Part shown: positions 26,272 to 34,750 of the stretch, piece by piece
Numbering within the stretch: the stretch's first letter is position 1
How the letters are laid out: every line of letters starts with the position of its first letter
Source: an uncultured Clostridia bacterium
Lineage (GTDB): Bacteria > Bacillota > Clostridia > TANB77 > CAG-508
Assembly: GCA_946529215.1 (NCBI GenBank)
Contig: CAMMZC010000009.1
Span: forward strand, 1 to 64,000
Length of the DNA: 64,000 bases
Direction of reading: 5' to 3'
Made by a program: the position numbers and the translations under genes
The notes under the pieces: model-generated
What the model saw: only the letters and a program-made list of their open reading frames with translations
What the model was told of the DNA's origin: nothing
The model's database searches: none

Positions 26272-27269
26272 TGTTTAAACCACACGAGATTTATTACGAA
26301 AAAGCAGTAGAAGACTACGAGTTAGGAAAAGAATTACTTGAAAAATACAAAGATGTGCCAAAAAAGATTATAAAAAGCCACAACAATATTGAAGAAATGC
26401 GAAGAAAAGAAAACAAAGAATTTTTAAAAATGAAAACAAATTTAATAATTGGAGTAAGAAAAACACACAGATATCAAGAAAATCATAAAGTCTCTGATTA
26501 CCTTGTACCATATACTTCTTCAGGATGCACAGCTTCTTGTATGTATTGTTATTTAGTTTGTAATTACAACAAATGTGCATATTTAAGGCTTTTTGTAAAT
26601 AGGGAGCAAATGCTAGAAAAAATGATAAAAACCGCAGAAAGATCTGATAGAAATTTAACTTTCGAAATAGGAAGCAATAGTGATTTAGTTCTGGAAAATA
26701 CAATAACAAATAATTTAGTGTGGACAATAGAAAATTTTAAAAATTCTTCAAAGGGAAAGCTTACTTTTCCAACAAAATTTGATATGGTTGAACCTTTGCT
26801 AGATTTAGACCATAAAGGCAAAGTGATTGCGAGAGTAAGCGTAAACCCAGAAGAAATAATAAATAATGTAGAATTTGGAACATCAAGATTAAGTGGAAGA
26901 ATAGAAGCAATAAATAAGCTAAAAGAAGCGGGCTATGATGTTGGAATTTTGATTGCACCTGTAATATTTGTCGAAGATTGGAAAGAAAAATATTTGGAAT
27001 TAATTAAGAGATTGCAACAGGAACTAAGTGAAAAGGTAAAAAAAGATGTGTTTTTTGAAATTATTTTTATGACTTATAGCTATGTTCATACAAAAATAAA
27101 TGAAGAAGCCTTTCCTACTGGGGATAATTTGTATAATAAAGAACTTATGACAGGCAGAGGCAGGGGAAAGTATTGGTATAAAGAAAATTTACGAAAAGAA
27201 GGAGAAAAACTTTTTAGAGAAAATATGAAAAAATATTTTCCGAATAATGAGATTTTATATATTGTGTAG
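26271..27269 (+). CDS. Spore photoproduct lyase-like radical SAM protein
   Basis: A 332-residue homologue of SplB, which uses S-adenosylmethionine and a 4Fe-4S cluster to reverse the thymine dimer of spores. The cluster motif is C86-x3-C90-x2-C93 in SSGCTASCMYCYL, with the flanking tyrosines Y92 and Y94 kept. The stretch FEIGSNSDLVLE aligns with the family's FEAACTSD. The cysteine that returns the hydrogen atom in characterised lyases is therefore S135 here. The later HKGKVIARVSVNPEEIIN and GTSRLSGRIEAINKL follow the family. It overlaps the glucan synthase stop as TAATG, so the two are translationally coupled. It may be a clostridial variant, a lyase using another donor, or a relative with a different substrate. 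Confidence 0.75.
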   Translation: MFKPHEIYYEKAVEDYELGKELLEKYKDVPKKIIKSHNNIEEMRRKENKEFLKMKTNLIIGVRKTHRYQENHKVSDYLVPYTSSGCTASCMYCYLVCNYNKCAYLRLFVNREQMLEKMIKTAERSDRNLTFEIGSNSDLVLENTITNNLVWTIENFKNSSKGKLTFPTKFDMVEPLLDLDHKGKVIARVSVNPEEIINNVEFGTSRLSGRIEAINKLKEAGYDVGILIAPVIFVEDWKEKYLELIKRLQQELSEKVKKDVFFEIIFMTYSYVHTKINEEAFPTGDNLYNKELMTGRGRGKYWYKENLRKEGEKLFRENMKKYFPNNEILYIV

Positions 27270-27430
27270 CTGTTTTATAAATATTTTCAAAAAAATTTGT
27301 AAAGCAAAATCTCAACCAAACACGAGCCCTCATACCACAAAAAAATAACATGGTATTTAACGCGAAATTCAAAAATAAAAGGACTTATTGATGATGTTTA
27401 ACTTCTAAAACTAAAAATGTGCTAAAAATA

Positions 27431-27493
27431 AGCTGTAGATAATCCTCAGCTTACCCCTAAAAAAGGGGGTGCGTCGAAATTTTTTTAAAAATT
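27431..27493 (+). repeat. Two-copy conserved intergenic motif, copy B
   Basis: It shares AATCCTCA, TTACCCC, AAAAAA, GGGGTG and GAAATTTTT with the motif at 12405-12468, in the same order and spacing. The hairpin ACCCC-TAAAAAAG-GGGGT is conserved with base changes on both sides. The rest of the 27270-27647 gap holds no gene I can support. I see no yybP-ykoY-type manganese riboswitch in it, although mntP follows. Confidence 0.45.
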
Positions 27494-27647
27494 TTATAAT
27501 AATTGTATGAAAAAGAAATAAATTTCACAGGATTTTTAAAAATTACAATTAATGAATTTTTAACGAAAATGCATTAACTACTATTAAATGACACAAAAAA
27601 ATACGAATATATAATTTGAAGACGAATAGAATTAAAATGGTGAGATT

Positions 27648-28208
27648 ATGGGAATTGTAGAAACAATTTTTATTGGGATAGGGCTCGCTATGGACGCATT
27701 TGCAGTATCTGTTTGCAAAGGACTTTCAATGAGCAAAATGGATTGGAAAAAATCATTTATAATAGCTTTGTATTTTGGATTTTTTCAAATGATAATGCCA
27801 CTTATAGGATTTTTGCTAGGTGCAGGATTTAGTGAGTGGATAGAAGAAATAGACCACTGGATTGCATTTGTTTTATTAACTTTTATTGGTGGCAAAATGA
27901 TAAAGGAATCTTTTGGAAAGGCAGAAAATTTAAATGATAGTGTAGACTGTAAAACTATGGTGGGACTAGGAATTGCGACAAGTATAGATGCTTTGGCAGT
28001 TGGAATTACTTATGCTTTTTTAGATGCTAAAAATTGTATGCTTTCTTTTGATTTAATCGGAATTATTACGTTCTTTATTTCATTGTTCGGGGTAAAAATT
28101 GGAAATAAATTTGGCATTTTGTATGGAAGCAAAGCTGAATTAATTGGAGGGCTGATTTTAATTTTTATTGGGGTAAAAATTTTGATAGAGCATATGGGGA
28201 TATTTTAA
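27648..28208 (+). CDS. mntP: Manganese efflux pump MntP
   Basis: Six-helix membrane protein of 186 residues that exports Mn(II). The two internal repeats each carry the family's acidic motif: GLAMDAFAVSVCKG near the start and GIATSIDALAVGITYA in the second half. Length and helix spacing fit MntP (formerly YebN). The start ATG 27648 has a GGTGA ribosome site. It stands alone. Manganese-responsive control cannot be read from the leader. Confidence 0.9.
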   Translation: MGIVETIFIGIGLAMDAFAVSVCKGLSMSKMDWKKSFIIALYFGFFQMIMPLIGFLLGAGFSEWIEEIDHWIAFVLLTFIGGKMIKESFGKAENLNDSVDCKTMVGLGIATSIDALAVGITYAFLDAKNCMLSFDLIGIITFFISLFGVKIGNKFGILYGSKAELIGGLILIFIGVKILIEHMGIF

Positions 28209-28284
28209 AATTTTTATCTTAAGAAGTTATCTGTAAATTAGAATGTCAAAAAAAGTAGAATTTTAAAATAATTAAAAAAAATTG

Positions 28285-28313
28285 TTGAAAAATGTTGCTT
28301 TTTGTGATATATT
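28285..28313 (+). promoter_or_regulatory. Promoter of the small membrane protein gene
   Basis: TTGAAA (28285-28290), 17 bases, TATATT (28308-28313). Confidence 0.55.
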
Positions 28314-28340
28314 GTGTTTAAAAGAAAGGGGGAAATAAAA

Positions 28341-28805
28341 ATGTATAGTTCTTATTCAGGATATGGTAGCAAATCAGCTATGAATTCTTTACTAAGATCA
28401 AGCAGTGCTCCTTCAGGAAATTCAGTTTGGATTATAATTTCTGCTGTAATTGCTGTTATTGGAGGTATTGTATTATACTTTACATTTTTAGCAAAGAAGA
28501 ATGAAGGTAAATACACAGGATTTTTAGGATGGATGTATGATTTCTTAACATTCAAAAAAATGGTTATTGAAAATATTTTAAAAATATTATACTTAATAAT
28601 TGCTGCATTTATTACATTATCTTCATTTGCAATGATATCTTCAAGCTTTTTAGCTTTTATAATGTACCTATTAATAGGAAACTTAATTGCAAGAATAATG
28701 TATGAATTATTCTTAGTTATACTTATTATTTGTAGAAATACTACAGATATAAGCAAAAAGTTAGACAAAAAAGAAATAGTTGACAAAAAGGAAGAAAATA
28801 AATAA
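28341..28805 (+). CDS. Small membrane protein of unknown function
   Basis: A 154-residue protein I do not recognise. The N-terminus is Ser/Tyr/Gly-rich (MYSSYSGYGSKSAMNSLLRS). It is followed by three hydrophobic helices at about residues 28-52, 78-100 and 105-130, and a short Lys/Glu-rich tail. The ribosome site AAAGGGGGA stands 7 bases before ATG 28341. It has its own promoter and a good terminator, so it is a single-gene transcript. Low-complexity N-termini of this kind are common in small clostridial membrane proteins, and no function can be inferred. Confidence 0.6.
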   Translation: MYSSYSGYGSKSAMNSLLRSSSAPSGNSVWIIISAVIAVIGGIVLYFTFLAKKNEGKYTGFLGWMYDFLTFKKMVIENILKILYLIIAAFITLSSFAMISSSFLAFIMYLLIGNLIARIMYELFLVILIICRNTTDISKKLDKKEIVDKKEENK

Positions 28806-28811
28806 TTTTAT

Positions 28812-28847
28812 AAAGAGTATCAGTTGTAAAAATTGATGCTCTTTTTT
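28812..28847 (+). terminator. Rho-independent terminator
   Basis: AAGAGTATCA pairs with TGATGCTCTT across an 11-base loop, followed by TTTT. Confidence 0.8.
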
Positions 28848-28862
28848 GGTACAAATTTTACA

Positions 28863-28901
28863 CAAACAAGTGTTTACAAAATGTATTTTTTGTGTTATAC
28901 T
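28863..28901 (+). promoter_or_regulatory. Promoter of the Y-family polymerase operon with a LexA-like box
   Basis: TTTACA (28873-28878), 17 bases, TATACT (28896-28901). CAAACAAGTGTTTA (28863-28876) overlaps the -35 and matches the Gram-positive LexA consensus CGAACRNRYGTTYG at 12 of 14 positions, with a symmetric G-to-A change in each half. DNA-damage control of the operon is therefore likely. Confidence 0.55.
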
Positions 28902-28995
28902 AAATTTGTAATAGAAAAATCATGTTTGGTTAAACTAAGGAAAATAGATGAGTTTAGCTAAAAATACAATTATTAAAAGCAAGAGGAGGTGGATT

Positions 28996-30510
28996 ATGCA
29001 AGATTTAAAACAACAATCAGAGCAACATATTTATATTGCGATTGATTTAAAAAGTTTTTATGCTTCTGTGGAGTGTCAAGAGCGTGGATTAGATCCAATT
29101 ACAACAAATTTAGTTGTAGCAGATAGTAGTAGAACAGAAAAAACAATTTGTCTTGCTGTAAGTCCATCTTTAAAAAAGTACGGAATACCAGGAAGGGCAA
29201 GGCTTTTTGAAGTTGTACAAAAAGTTAAAGAGATTAATATTGAGAGAAAAAGAAGAGCTCCGAACAATACATTTACAGGAAGTTCGTATGATGAAATTGC
29301 ATTAAACAAAAATCGAGATTTAGAGCTAACATATATCGTTGCTCCACCACGTATGGCATATTATATGAAATATAGCACAAGTATTTACAATATTTACTTA
29401 AAATGGTTTTCGAGTGAAGATATTTATGTATATTCAATAGATGAGGTTTTTATTGATGTTACACATTATTTAAAAACATACAAAATGAAAGCGCGTGAGC
29501 TTGCAACAAAAGTTATTCAAGATGTGTATAATACTACTGGAATTACTGCAACAGCAGGAATTGGCACAAATCTATATTTATGCAAAATTGCAATGGATAT
29601 TGTTGCAAAACATGTAGAACCAAACGAGAATGGAGTTAGAATTGCAGGTCTTGATGAAATAACATATAGAAAATTATTGTGGGAACATAGACCTTTAACA
29701 GATTTTTGGCGTGTTGGCAAAGGGTATGCAACCAGACTTGAAAAAAATAAAATTTATACAATGGGTGATGTTGCACGTATGTCAATAAAAAATGAAGAAT
29801 TATTATACAAATTATTTGGAATAAATGCAGAACTTTTAATAGACCATGCATGGGGCTATGAGCCAGTTACACTTAAAGACATAAAATCTTACAAGCCAAA
29901 GGCAAATAGTATAAGTTCTGGTCAAGTATTGCATTGCCCATACAATTATGAAGATACAAAACTTATAGTAAAAGAAATGACAGAACTTCTTACTTTAGAC
30001 TTAGTTGCAAAAAATTTAGTCACAAACCAAATGGTTTTAACAATTGGGTATGACATAGAAAACCTAAAAGATTACAATTTGAAAAATTTATATAATGGAG
30101 AAGTAACTACAGATAGGTATGGCAGAAAAGTTCCAAAACATGCACATGGCACAATAAATTTAGATCACAAAACATCATCTACAAAAGCTATTACAAAGGC
30201 TGTGATGGAGTTATATGAAAGAATTATGAACAAAAATCTTTTAGCCAGAAGAATTTATGTAGTTGCAAATAATGTAATAGATGAGGAAACAGCAAGAAAA
30301 GAAAAGCTTTATGAACAAATAGATTTTTTTGCAGATTACAAGAAAAAAGAAGAGGAAAATAGGCAGGAGCAAACTGAAAAGCAATTACAAAAGGCAATGA
30401 TAGATATAAAAAATAAATATGGAAAAAATGCGATTTTAAAAGGTATGAATTTGCAAGAAGCAGGAACCACAAGAGATAGAAATAATCAGATTGGAGGACA
30501 CAGGTCATAA
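28996..30510 (+). CDS. Y-family (UmuC/UvrX-like) DNA polymerase
   Basis: Translesion DNA polymerase of 504 residues. Catalytic carboxylates sit in YIAIDLKSFYASVECQER (first metal aspartate) and YSIDEVFIDVTHYL (the second pair, D-E). The gap between them and GITATAGIGTNLYLCKIAMD match the DinB/UvrX branch found in Firmicute chromosomes and prophages rather than classical Pol IV. A basic little-finger region and a Lys/Glu-rich tail follow. An ATG at 28948 is in frame, but the ideal AGAGGAGGTGG site just precedes ATG 28996. The YolD-like gene follows after 51 bases. The pairing polymerase + YolD and the LexA-like box both point to an SOS mutagenesis operon. Confidence 0.88.
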   Translation: MQDLKQQSEQHIYIAIDLKSFYASVECQERGLDPITTNLVVADSSRTEKTICLAVSPSLKKYGIPGRARLFEVVQKVKEINIERKRRAPNNTFTGSSYDEIALNKNRDLELTYIVAPPRMAYYMKYSTSIYNIYLKWFSSEDIYVYSIDEVFIDVTHYLKTYKMKARELATKVIQDVYNTTGITATAGIGTNLYLCKIAMDIVAKHVEPNENGVRIAGLDEITYRKLLWEHRPLTDFWRVGKGYATRLEKNKIYTMGDVARMSIKNEELLYKLFGINAELLIDHAWGYEPVTLKDIKSYKPKANSISSGQVLHCPYNYEDTKLIVKEMTELLTLDLVAKNLVTNQMVLTIGYDIENLKDYNLKNLYNGEVTTDRYGRKVPKHAHGTINLDHKTSSTKAITKAVMELYERIMNKNLLARRIYVVANNVIDEETARKEKLYEQIDFFADYKKKEEENRQEQTEKQLQKAMIDIKNKYGKNAILKGMNLQEAGTTRDRNNQIGGHRS

Positions 30511-30561
30511 AAAGATTATGAATTAAAAAATTTTTAAAACATCTATGAAAGGACGATAAAA

Positions 30562-30993
30562 ATGAACTATACTGGAAAATATGAGGATATCATAAATATG
30601 CCACATCATGTGTCAAAAAAGCATCCTCAAATGCCAATGGAAGAACGTGCTGCACAATTTGCACCATTTGCAGCACTTGTGGGGTATGAAGATGCGGTTG
30701 AAGAAACGGCAAGATTTACAGACAAAAGAATTGAACTTGATGAAGAAGCAAAAAATATTTTAGATATGAAATTCCAAATGTTAAATGAGCAACTAAAAGT
30801 GCAAATACATCCACAAGTTTCAATTATGTATTTTGTACCAGATTTAAAAAAAGATGGAGGAAAATATATTAAGATTTCAGGAACAATAAAAAAAATAGAT
30901 GAGTTTAAACAATTAATTATTTTAGATGATAAGGCTGAAATACCTATAGGAGAGATTATAAGTATTATGGGGGATAGCGTGAGTATAAATTAA
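30562..30993 (+). CDS. YolD-like protein
   Basis: A 143-residue protein with the YolD pattern HHVSKKHPQMPMEERAAQFA, PFAALVGYEDAVEETARFTD and DEEAKNILD. YolD proteins are found next to UvrX/UmuC-type polymerases in Bacillus and phages. They are thought to act as accessory (UmuD-like) factors, though the mechanism is not settled. Here it follows the polymerase by 51 bases with a GAAAGGACG ribosome site. It ends 45 bases before the left attachment site of the integrative element, so it is the last chromosomal gene on that side. Confidence 0.8.
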   Translation: MNYTGKYEDIINMPHHVSKKHPQMPMEERAAQFAPFAALVGYEDAVEETARFTDKRIELDEEAKNILDMKFQMLNEQLKVQIHPQVSIMYFVPDLKKDGGKYIKISGTIKKIDEFKQLIILDDKAEIPIGEIISIMGDSVSIN

Positions 30994-31038
30994 TTAGTAA
31001 TGAGCTATTCAAAAATATTAAATTTTATATTGTGATAT

Positions 31039-31051
31039 GGTCGAGGCGACT
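31039..31051. other. attL core of the integrative element
   Basis: TGGTCGAGGCGAC duplicates the last 13 bases of the tRNA-Pro gene on the minus strand. It sits inside a stem-loop: CGAGG-CGACTA-CCTCG, flanked by GATATGGT and ACCACATATC. Confidence 0.75.
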
Positions 31052-31106
31052 ACCTCGAAAAACCACATATCTATTGATATTACTGCATTTTATATTATCA
31101 AATTCG

Positions 31107-31134
31107 TTTTGGAAATTTGACTTGGAAATTTTTT
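31107..31134. repeat. Left integrase arm-site candidates
   Basis: Two TTGGAAATTT boxes separated by GAC. The same pair, TTGGAAATTT-AAC-TTGGAAATTT, occurs inside the right end, with two more copies. Such repeats near both att sites usually bind the N-terminal domain of tyrosine integrases. Confidence 0.5.
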
Positions 31135-31159
31135 ATCTAATTTTAATTTTCAAACTTCG

Positions 31160-32491
31160 CTACATCTCACTTATTCCAGCTGTTACATAGTTTATATATT
31201 TTTCTTTCTCTTTTCGTTGATAAAAGTTAAATACTTTACCATACTCATTGATGGTTGTTTGAATATCATGGTGTCCCATCAAAATTTGAAGTACAGGAAG
31301 AGTAATACCTGCTTCAATACATCTTGTTGCAAATGTGTGTCTTAATCTATGTGAGCTAAAATGCTTCCAATAGCTTAATTCAACATCTTTTGCAACTTTT
31401 TTCAAATAACTATTTACACTACTTTCTAAAATAAGTGAGCCATTACTTTGACAGAATAATAAGTTTTCTGTGTTTTCTGTATTTTGTTTTGCATTTTCTA
31501 TTGCTTCAATAACATTAGGCTTAAAAACATCATTAATCTGTACAAGTCTTGCTCCGTCTTTTGTTTGAGATAAGGCAGATTCATGTATGTAAGGTTTATG
31601 ATTTTCATCATGTGTTAATATTTTGCTAACACGAATTGTATTGCTTGCAATATCAACATCAGAAATATTAAGTGCTAAACATTCTCCTAATCTCATTCCA
31701 GTGAACAATTCGATTATAACAAGATTTTTGTATGGATGAGTATCATTTGCAAGATATTCTTTAAATCTTTTTTCTTCTTCGAATGTCATTGGAGTTACTT
31801 GTTTTGTAGCAATTTTACTTTGAGTTTTTTCAATTTTATTAAATCCTCTAAAAAAGTTCTTTTTGATGTAATCATTTTCTTCAGCATAATCATAGATTCT
31901 TGCAAGCATTCCATAATCCTTTTTAATTATAGAATTAGACTTATCTCTTTCATCTTCCAAAAAATCTTCAATTTGCTCTTTTTTAACTTTTTCAATAGGA
32001 ATGTTTGCAAAATCATATTCTGCAATTCTTTTTAAAGTACTCATATTAGTTCTATATGCATTAGTTCCAATCTTGCCTCTGGACTTTTTTATATCTTCCA
32101 TTTGCATTCCTAAACTATAAATTGTAACTACAGATTTTTGAATAATATTTCTTGGTAGTCCATTTTTCTTTACTTCATCTTTAAATTGATAAAGCTTGTA
32201 CAATGCTTCATCTTCGGTTTTACCAGTAAAAGACTTTTTAATTTCTTTACCAGTTTGTGGACTTCTACCTAAATTTAATATTGCTTTTGAACAAGTAGTG
32301 ATATAGAAAATATCACATTGTTCTGCATTTTTACAATTCTTGCATATAGAGCATTTAGAAAGTTTTTTTCTATTGCTACAAATTTTTCTATCTTTACATT
32401 TTTTACAAGTTGGACAGATAGGCAGGCTATTAACCTTTTTCTTTGTTTTTACTGTATATGTTCCAACTGTAATACCTTTTGAGTGTTGCAT
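31160..32491 (-). CDS. int: Tyrosine integrase of the element
   Basis: A 443-residue tyrosine recombinase. The first 75 residues form an unusual cysteine-rich segment with at least five CxxC pairs (CPTCKKCKDRKIC, CSICKNCKNAEQC), probably zinc-binding. An AP2-like arm-binding region (NLGRSPQTGKEIKKSFTGKT) and a SAM-like core-binding domain follow. The catalytic domain shows R in FTGMRLGE, H-x-x-R in HRLRHTFATRC, H in LMGHHDIQTT and the nucleophile Y in INEYGKVF. The ribosome site AGGAGG stands 7 bases before ATG 32491. It reads towards attL, 109 bases from it. It should cut and join the tRNA-Pro attB and the circular attP. The Cys-rich head is longer than in Tn916 Int. Confidence 0.92.
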   Translation of the reverse strand: MQHSKGITVGTYTVKTKKKVNSLPICPTCKKCKDRKICSNRKKLSKCSICKNCKNAEQCDIFYITTCSKAILNLGRSPQTGKEIKKSFTGKTEDEALYKLYQFKDEVKKNGLPRNIIQKSVVTIYSLGMQMEDIKKSRGKIGTNAYRTNMSTLKRIAEYDFANIPIEKVKKEQIEDFLEDERDKSNSIIKKDYGMLARIYDYAEENDYIKKNFFRGFNKIEKTQSKIATKQVTPMTFEEEKRFKEYLANDTHPYKNLVIIELFTGMRLGECLALNISDVDIASNTIRVSKILTHDENHKPYIHESALSQTKDGARLVQINDVFKPNVIEAIENAKQNTENTENLLFCQSNGSLILESSVNSYLKKVAKDVELSYWKHFSSHRLRHTFATRCIEAGITLPVLQILMGHHDIQTTINEYGKVFNFYQRKEKEKYINYVTAGISEM

Positions 32492-32602
32492 TGTTTTCCT
32501 CCTTACTTTAGGAAGAATCGCCCTGCAAACTTTGTACCTATAATTTATGTATTATCGTGCAAGTACAGGGTGATCTTGTAAATAGTTATTTTTAAGATTT
32601 GA

Positions 32603-32815
32603 TTATAAAATCATGTTATTTTCTTCCTGTCCCAAAACATGTTTTTCGCTTAAAAACTTTTCAAGACAATCTGATTTTACCCAAAATGCTCGTCCAATTC
32701 TTATGCTTGGAAAATCCTTCGAATTGAATAATTCTAAACATTTAGTATTACCTAAATGAAGGAGTTTGCTAACATCTTTTGGCGAATACATAACTATATT
32801 ATCAAGCTTTTCCAT
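32603..32815 (-). CDS. xis: Excisionase-like helix-turn-helix protein
   Basis: A 70-residue protein with a MerR/AlpA-like winged helix (MYSPKDVSKLLHLGNTKCLE ... IRIGRAFWVKSDCLEKFL), the HTH_17 layout of excisionases. It lies immediately upstream of int in the same direction with 111 bases between. This is the standard xis-int order, in which Xis bends DNA for excision and may regulate int. The preceding AAGGAGGTG is 5 bases from ATG 32815; the in-frame GTG at 32821 is inside the ribosome site and is rejected. Confidence 0.8.
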   Translation of the reverse strand: MEKLDNIVMYSPKDVSKLLHLGNTKCLELFNSKDFPSIRIGRAFWVKSDCLEKFLSEKHVLGQEENNMIL

Positions 32816-32999
32816 AATCACACCTCCTTAACTTATTTTCATTGATATATCAACCTGCATAATGTTAAGTTAATGTGACTTGGTCACCCTTCGATTATAA
32901 ATTAACATAACATTTATGCATTGTCAATGGTCTTTTTGGAAATTATTTTTATAATTTTTCTTCTGTAGTTTTTAATATATAAGAATAGGGCTTTTTAAA

Positions 33000-33690
33000 T
33001 TCTTGAAATTTTTATACCATTCTATATATATAGTGACATTGAAAGATAAGTTTTCGGACATTTTTGTAAAATTTATCTCTTTTCACTAGTAAATAACACT
33101 TCAAAATCGAAAAAGTATACATTTAATTTTTAAAAATTTTATACCCTTCTATATATAAAGACTTTTTTTTACCCAAAAAAGGGGACAATTATTTTTAAAA
33201 TTTTTTTACCCCTCTATATATAGAACCGTCATGACAAAGAAAAATTTACATATTTTTTAAAAATTTTTTTACGCTTCTATATATATAGCCGTATTGACGA
33301 AGAAATTTTTGACCATTTTTTTTGAATTTTTTAAATTTTTATAAATTATCCTTTCAATTAATAAGTAATTTTTTTGCATTTTGTCAGGGTATTTTGTAAA
33401 AATTTTTAAAATTTTTTAATATCCTCTCACTTATTTCCTCACTTAAATGGAAAATAGCAAGTACTTATTTAAAATTTTTTAAAATATTTTTTAATGTCCC
33501 TTCACTTTATTCCTCACTTCTACCCCCATTTCGTGATAGTAAATTTAAAATTATTTAAAATATTCTTCTACTATAAATAACACTTCAAAAATAAAAATTG
33601 GTACAATTATCTTTAAATATTTTTAAATATTCTTTCAATTTATTCCTCACTAAAATGCAAAAAGTTAAGTCTTTAAATGAAAAAATTATA
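33000..33690. repeat. Degenerate tandem array in a long AT-rich non-coding stretch
   Basis: The gap 32816-34047 has no supportable gene. From about 33000 it contains about nine diverged units at roughly 65-75-base intervals. Each unit has a TTTTTAAAAATTTTT-like block, then ACCCTTCTATATATAG in the first four, or TCCTCTCACTTATTCCTCAC in the later ones. The CTATATATAG steps are palindromic. Possible roles are a replication or transfer origin, or a partition site. Nothing proves which. Confidence 0.5.
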
Positions 33691-33884
33691 AATATTGTTC
33701 TAATATATTCCTTAGTAAAAAGTAAAAAAGCACCCAATCAAATAAAAAAATTTCTACATATAACAAACCTTTAAATTTAAAAATTCGAACAAAAAAATTT
33801 AGATCCAGTATAAAAAAGGTATAGATGAAGTAATAATAATGGGACATAAAAAAGAATTGATCATTGTATGAATAATACTTTTTG

Positions 33885-33964
33885 TGTATTAGCAAGCACT
33901 GAATTTGGGGACTACAGATTTTGTCCACCATCAAATTCTATACAATGGGATTTCATCCCAACCC
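33885..33964 (+). repeat. 80-bp inverted repeat, left copy
   Basis: It begins TGTATTAGCAAGCACTGAAT and contains GGGGACTACAGATTTTGTCC and TGGGATTTCATCCCA, each a hairpin. It matches the reverse complement of 43774-43853 without gaps, about 75 of 80 bases. Confidence 0.85.
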
Positions 33965-33977
33965 CTGCATTTTGATA

Positions 33978-34006
33978 TTGTAAAAATAATGGTATTATAG
34001 TATAAT
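33978..34006 (+). promoter_or_regulatory. Promoter of the HD-domain gene
   Basis: TTGTAA (33978-33983), 17 bases, TATAAT (34001-34006), starting 14 bases inside the left inverted repeat. Confidence 0.6.
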
Positions 34007-34047
34007 ATGAAACAGCAAAAATAATAATAGAAAGAAAGGACTATGAT

Positions 34048-34686
34048 ATGGAAAAGACAGAAAAAACTATAGAATATGTAAGGAACTTCTTTGAAAATGA
34101 TTATAGTGGACATGATTTTTATCACACATTAAGAGTATATAATTTAGCTAATTATATTACAAAGTTTGAAGAATGTGATACAGAATTAGTTTGTTTAGGA
34201 GCACTACTACACGATGTTGATGATTATAAGTTAGTAGGAGAAGAAAATGAACCATTTTATAATGCAAAAACATTTTTGAAAAGTTTAGGTTTGTCTAGTA
34301 AAAAGATAGAACAAATTTGTCATATTATTTCTCAAGTATCTTTTAAAGGAAATGATACAGTTGTACCAGATACAATAGAAGGAAAAATTGTGCAAGATGC
34401 GGATAGATTAGATGCAATTGGGGCGATTGGAATTGGAAGAACATTTGCATATGGAGGAAGCCATAAAACACCTATGCATATTCCAAATATGGAGTACAAA
34501 GAAAATATGTCTGCTGAAGAATATTATAAAAATGTGGGAACAACTATCAATCATTTTTATGAAAAACTATTGAAACTAAAAGATTTAATGAATACAGAAA
34601 CGGCAAAGAAAATGGCAAAGCATAGGCATGAATATATGAAAGAATTTTTAAGAGAATTTTATGATGAATGGGAAGGAAAAATTTAA
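34048..34686 (+). CDS. HD-domain phosphohydrolase
   Basis: A 212-residue protein of the YedJ-like HD superfamily. The metal ligands are visible: H in GHDFYHTLRVYNLA, HD in ALLHDVDDYKLV, and D in IVQDADRLDAIGAIGIGRTF. FAYGGSHKTPM follows as in the family. Such enzymes hydrolyse phosphoesters of nucleotides or related molecules, and the substrate here is unknown. It has its own promoter just inside the left inverted repeat and a 20-bp terminator, so it is a one-gene unit at the head of the cargo. A role in defence is possible from context only. ATG 34048 follows GAAAGGA. Confidence 0.8.
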   Translation: MEKTEKTIEYVRNFFENDYSGHDFYHTLRVYNLANYITKFEECDTELVCLGALLHDVDDYKLVGEENEPFYNAKTFLKSLGLSSKKIEQICHIISQVSFKGNDTVVPDTIEGKIVQDADRLDAIGAIGIGRTFAYGGSHKTPMHIPNMEYKENMSAEEYYKNVGTTINHFYEKLLKLKDLMNTETAKKMAKHRHEYMKEFLREFYDEWEGKI

Positions 34687-34698
34687 ATAATTATAATA

Positions 34699-34750
34699 AT
34701 TAACCTAATTGACTCCATAACTGTATACCAATGGAGTGGATTAGGTTAAT
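34699..34750 (+). terminator. Terminator of the HD-domain gene
   Basis: ATTAACCTAATTGACTCCAT pairs with ATGGAGTGGATTAGGTTAAT, with two mismatches and a 12-base loop, followed by TTTAT. Confidence 0.8.

Noticed and set aside
17741..27269. A retroelement reverse transcriptase or template repeat near the pilin
   Set aside because: No reverse-transcriptase-like frame and no near-copy of the variable region exist anywhere in the window.
27270..27647. Manganese (yybP-ykoY) riboswitch upstream of mntP
   Set aside because: The gap has the right place and length, but I find none of the conserved loop sequences of that class.
33000..33690. CRISPR array
   Set aside because: The units are diverged, of unequal length, and lack identical repeats and unique spacers; no cas gene is nearby.
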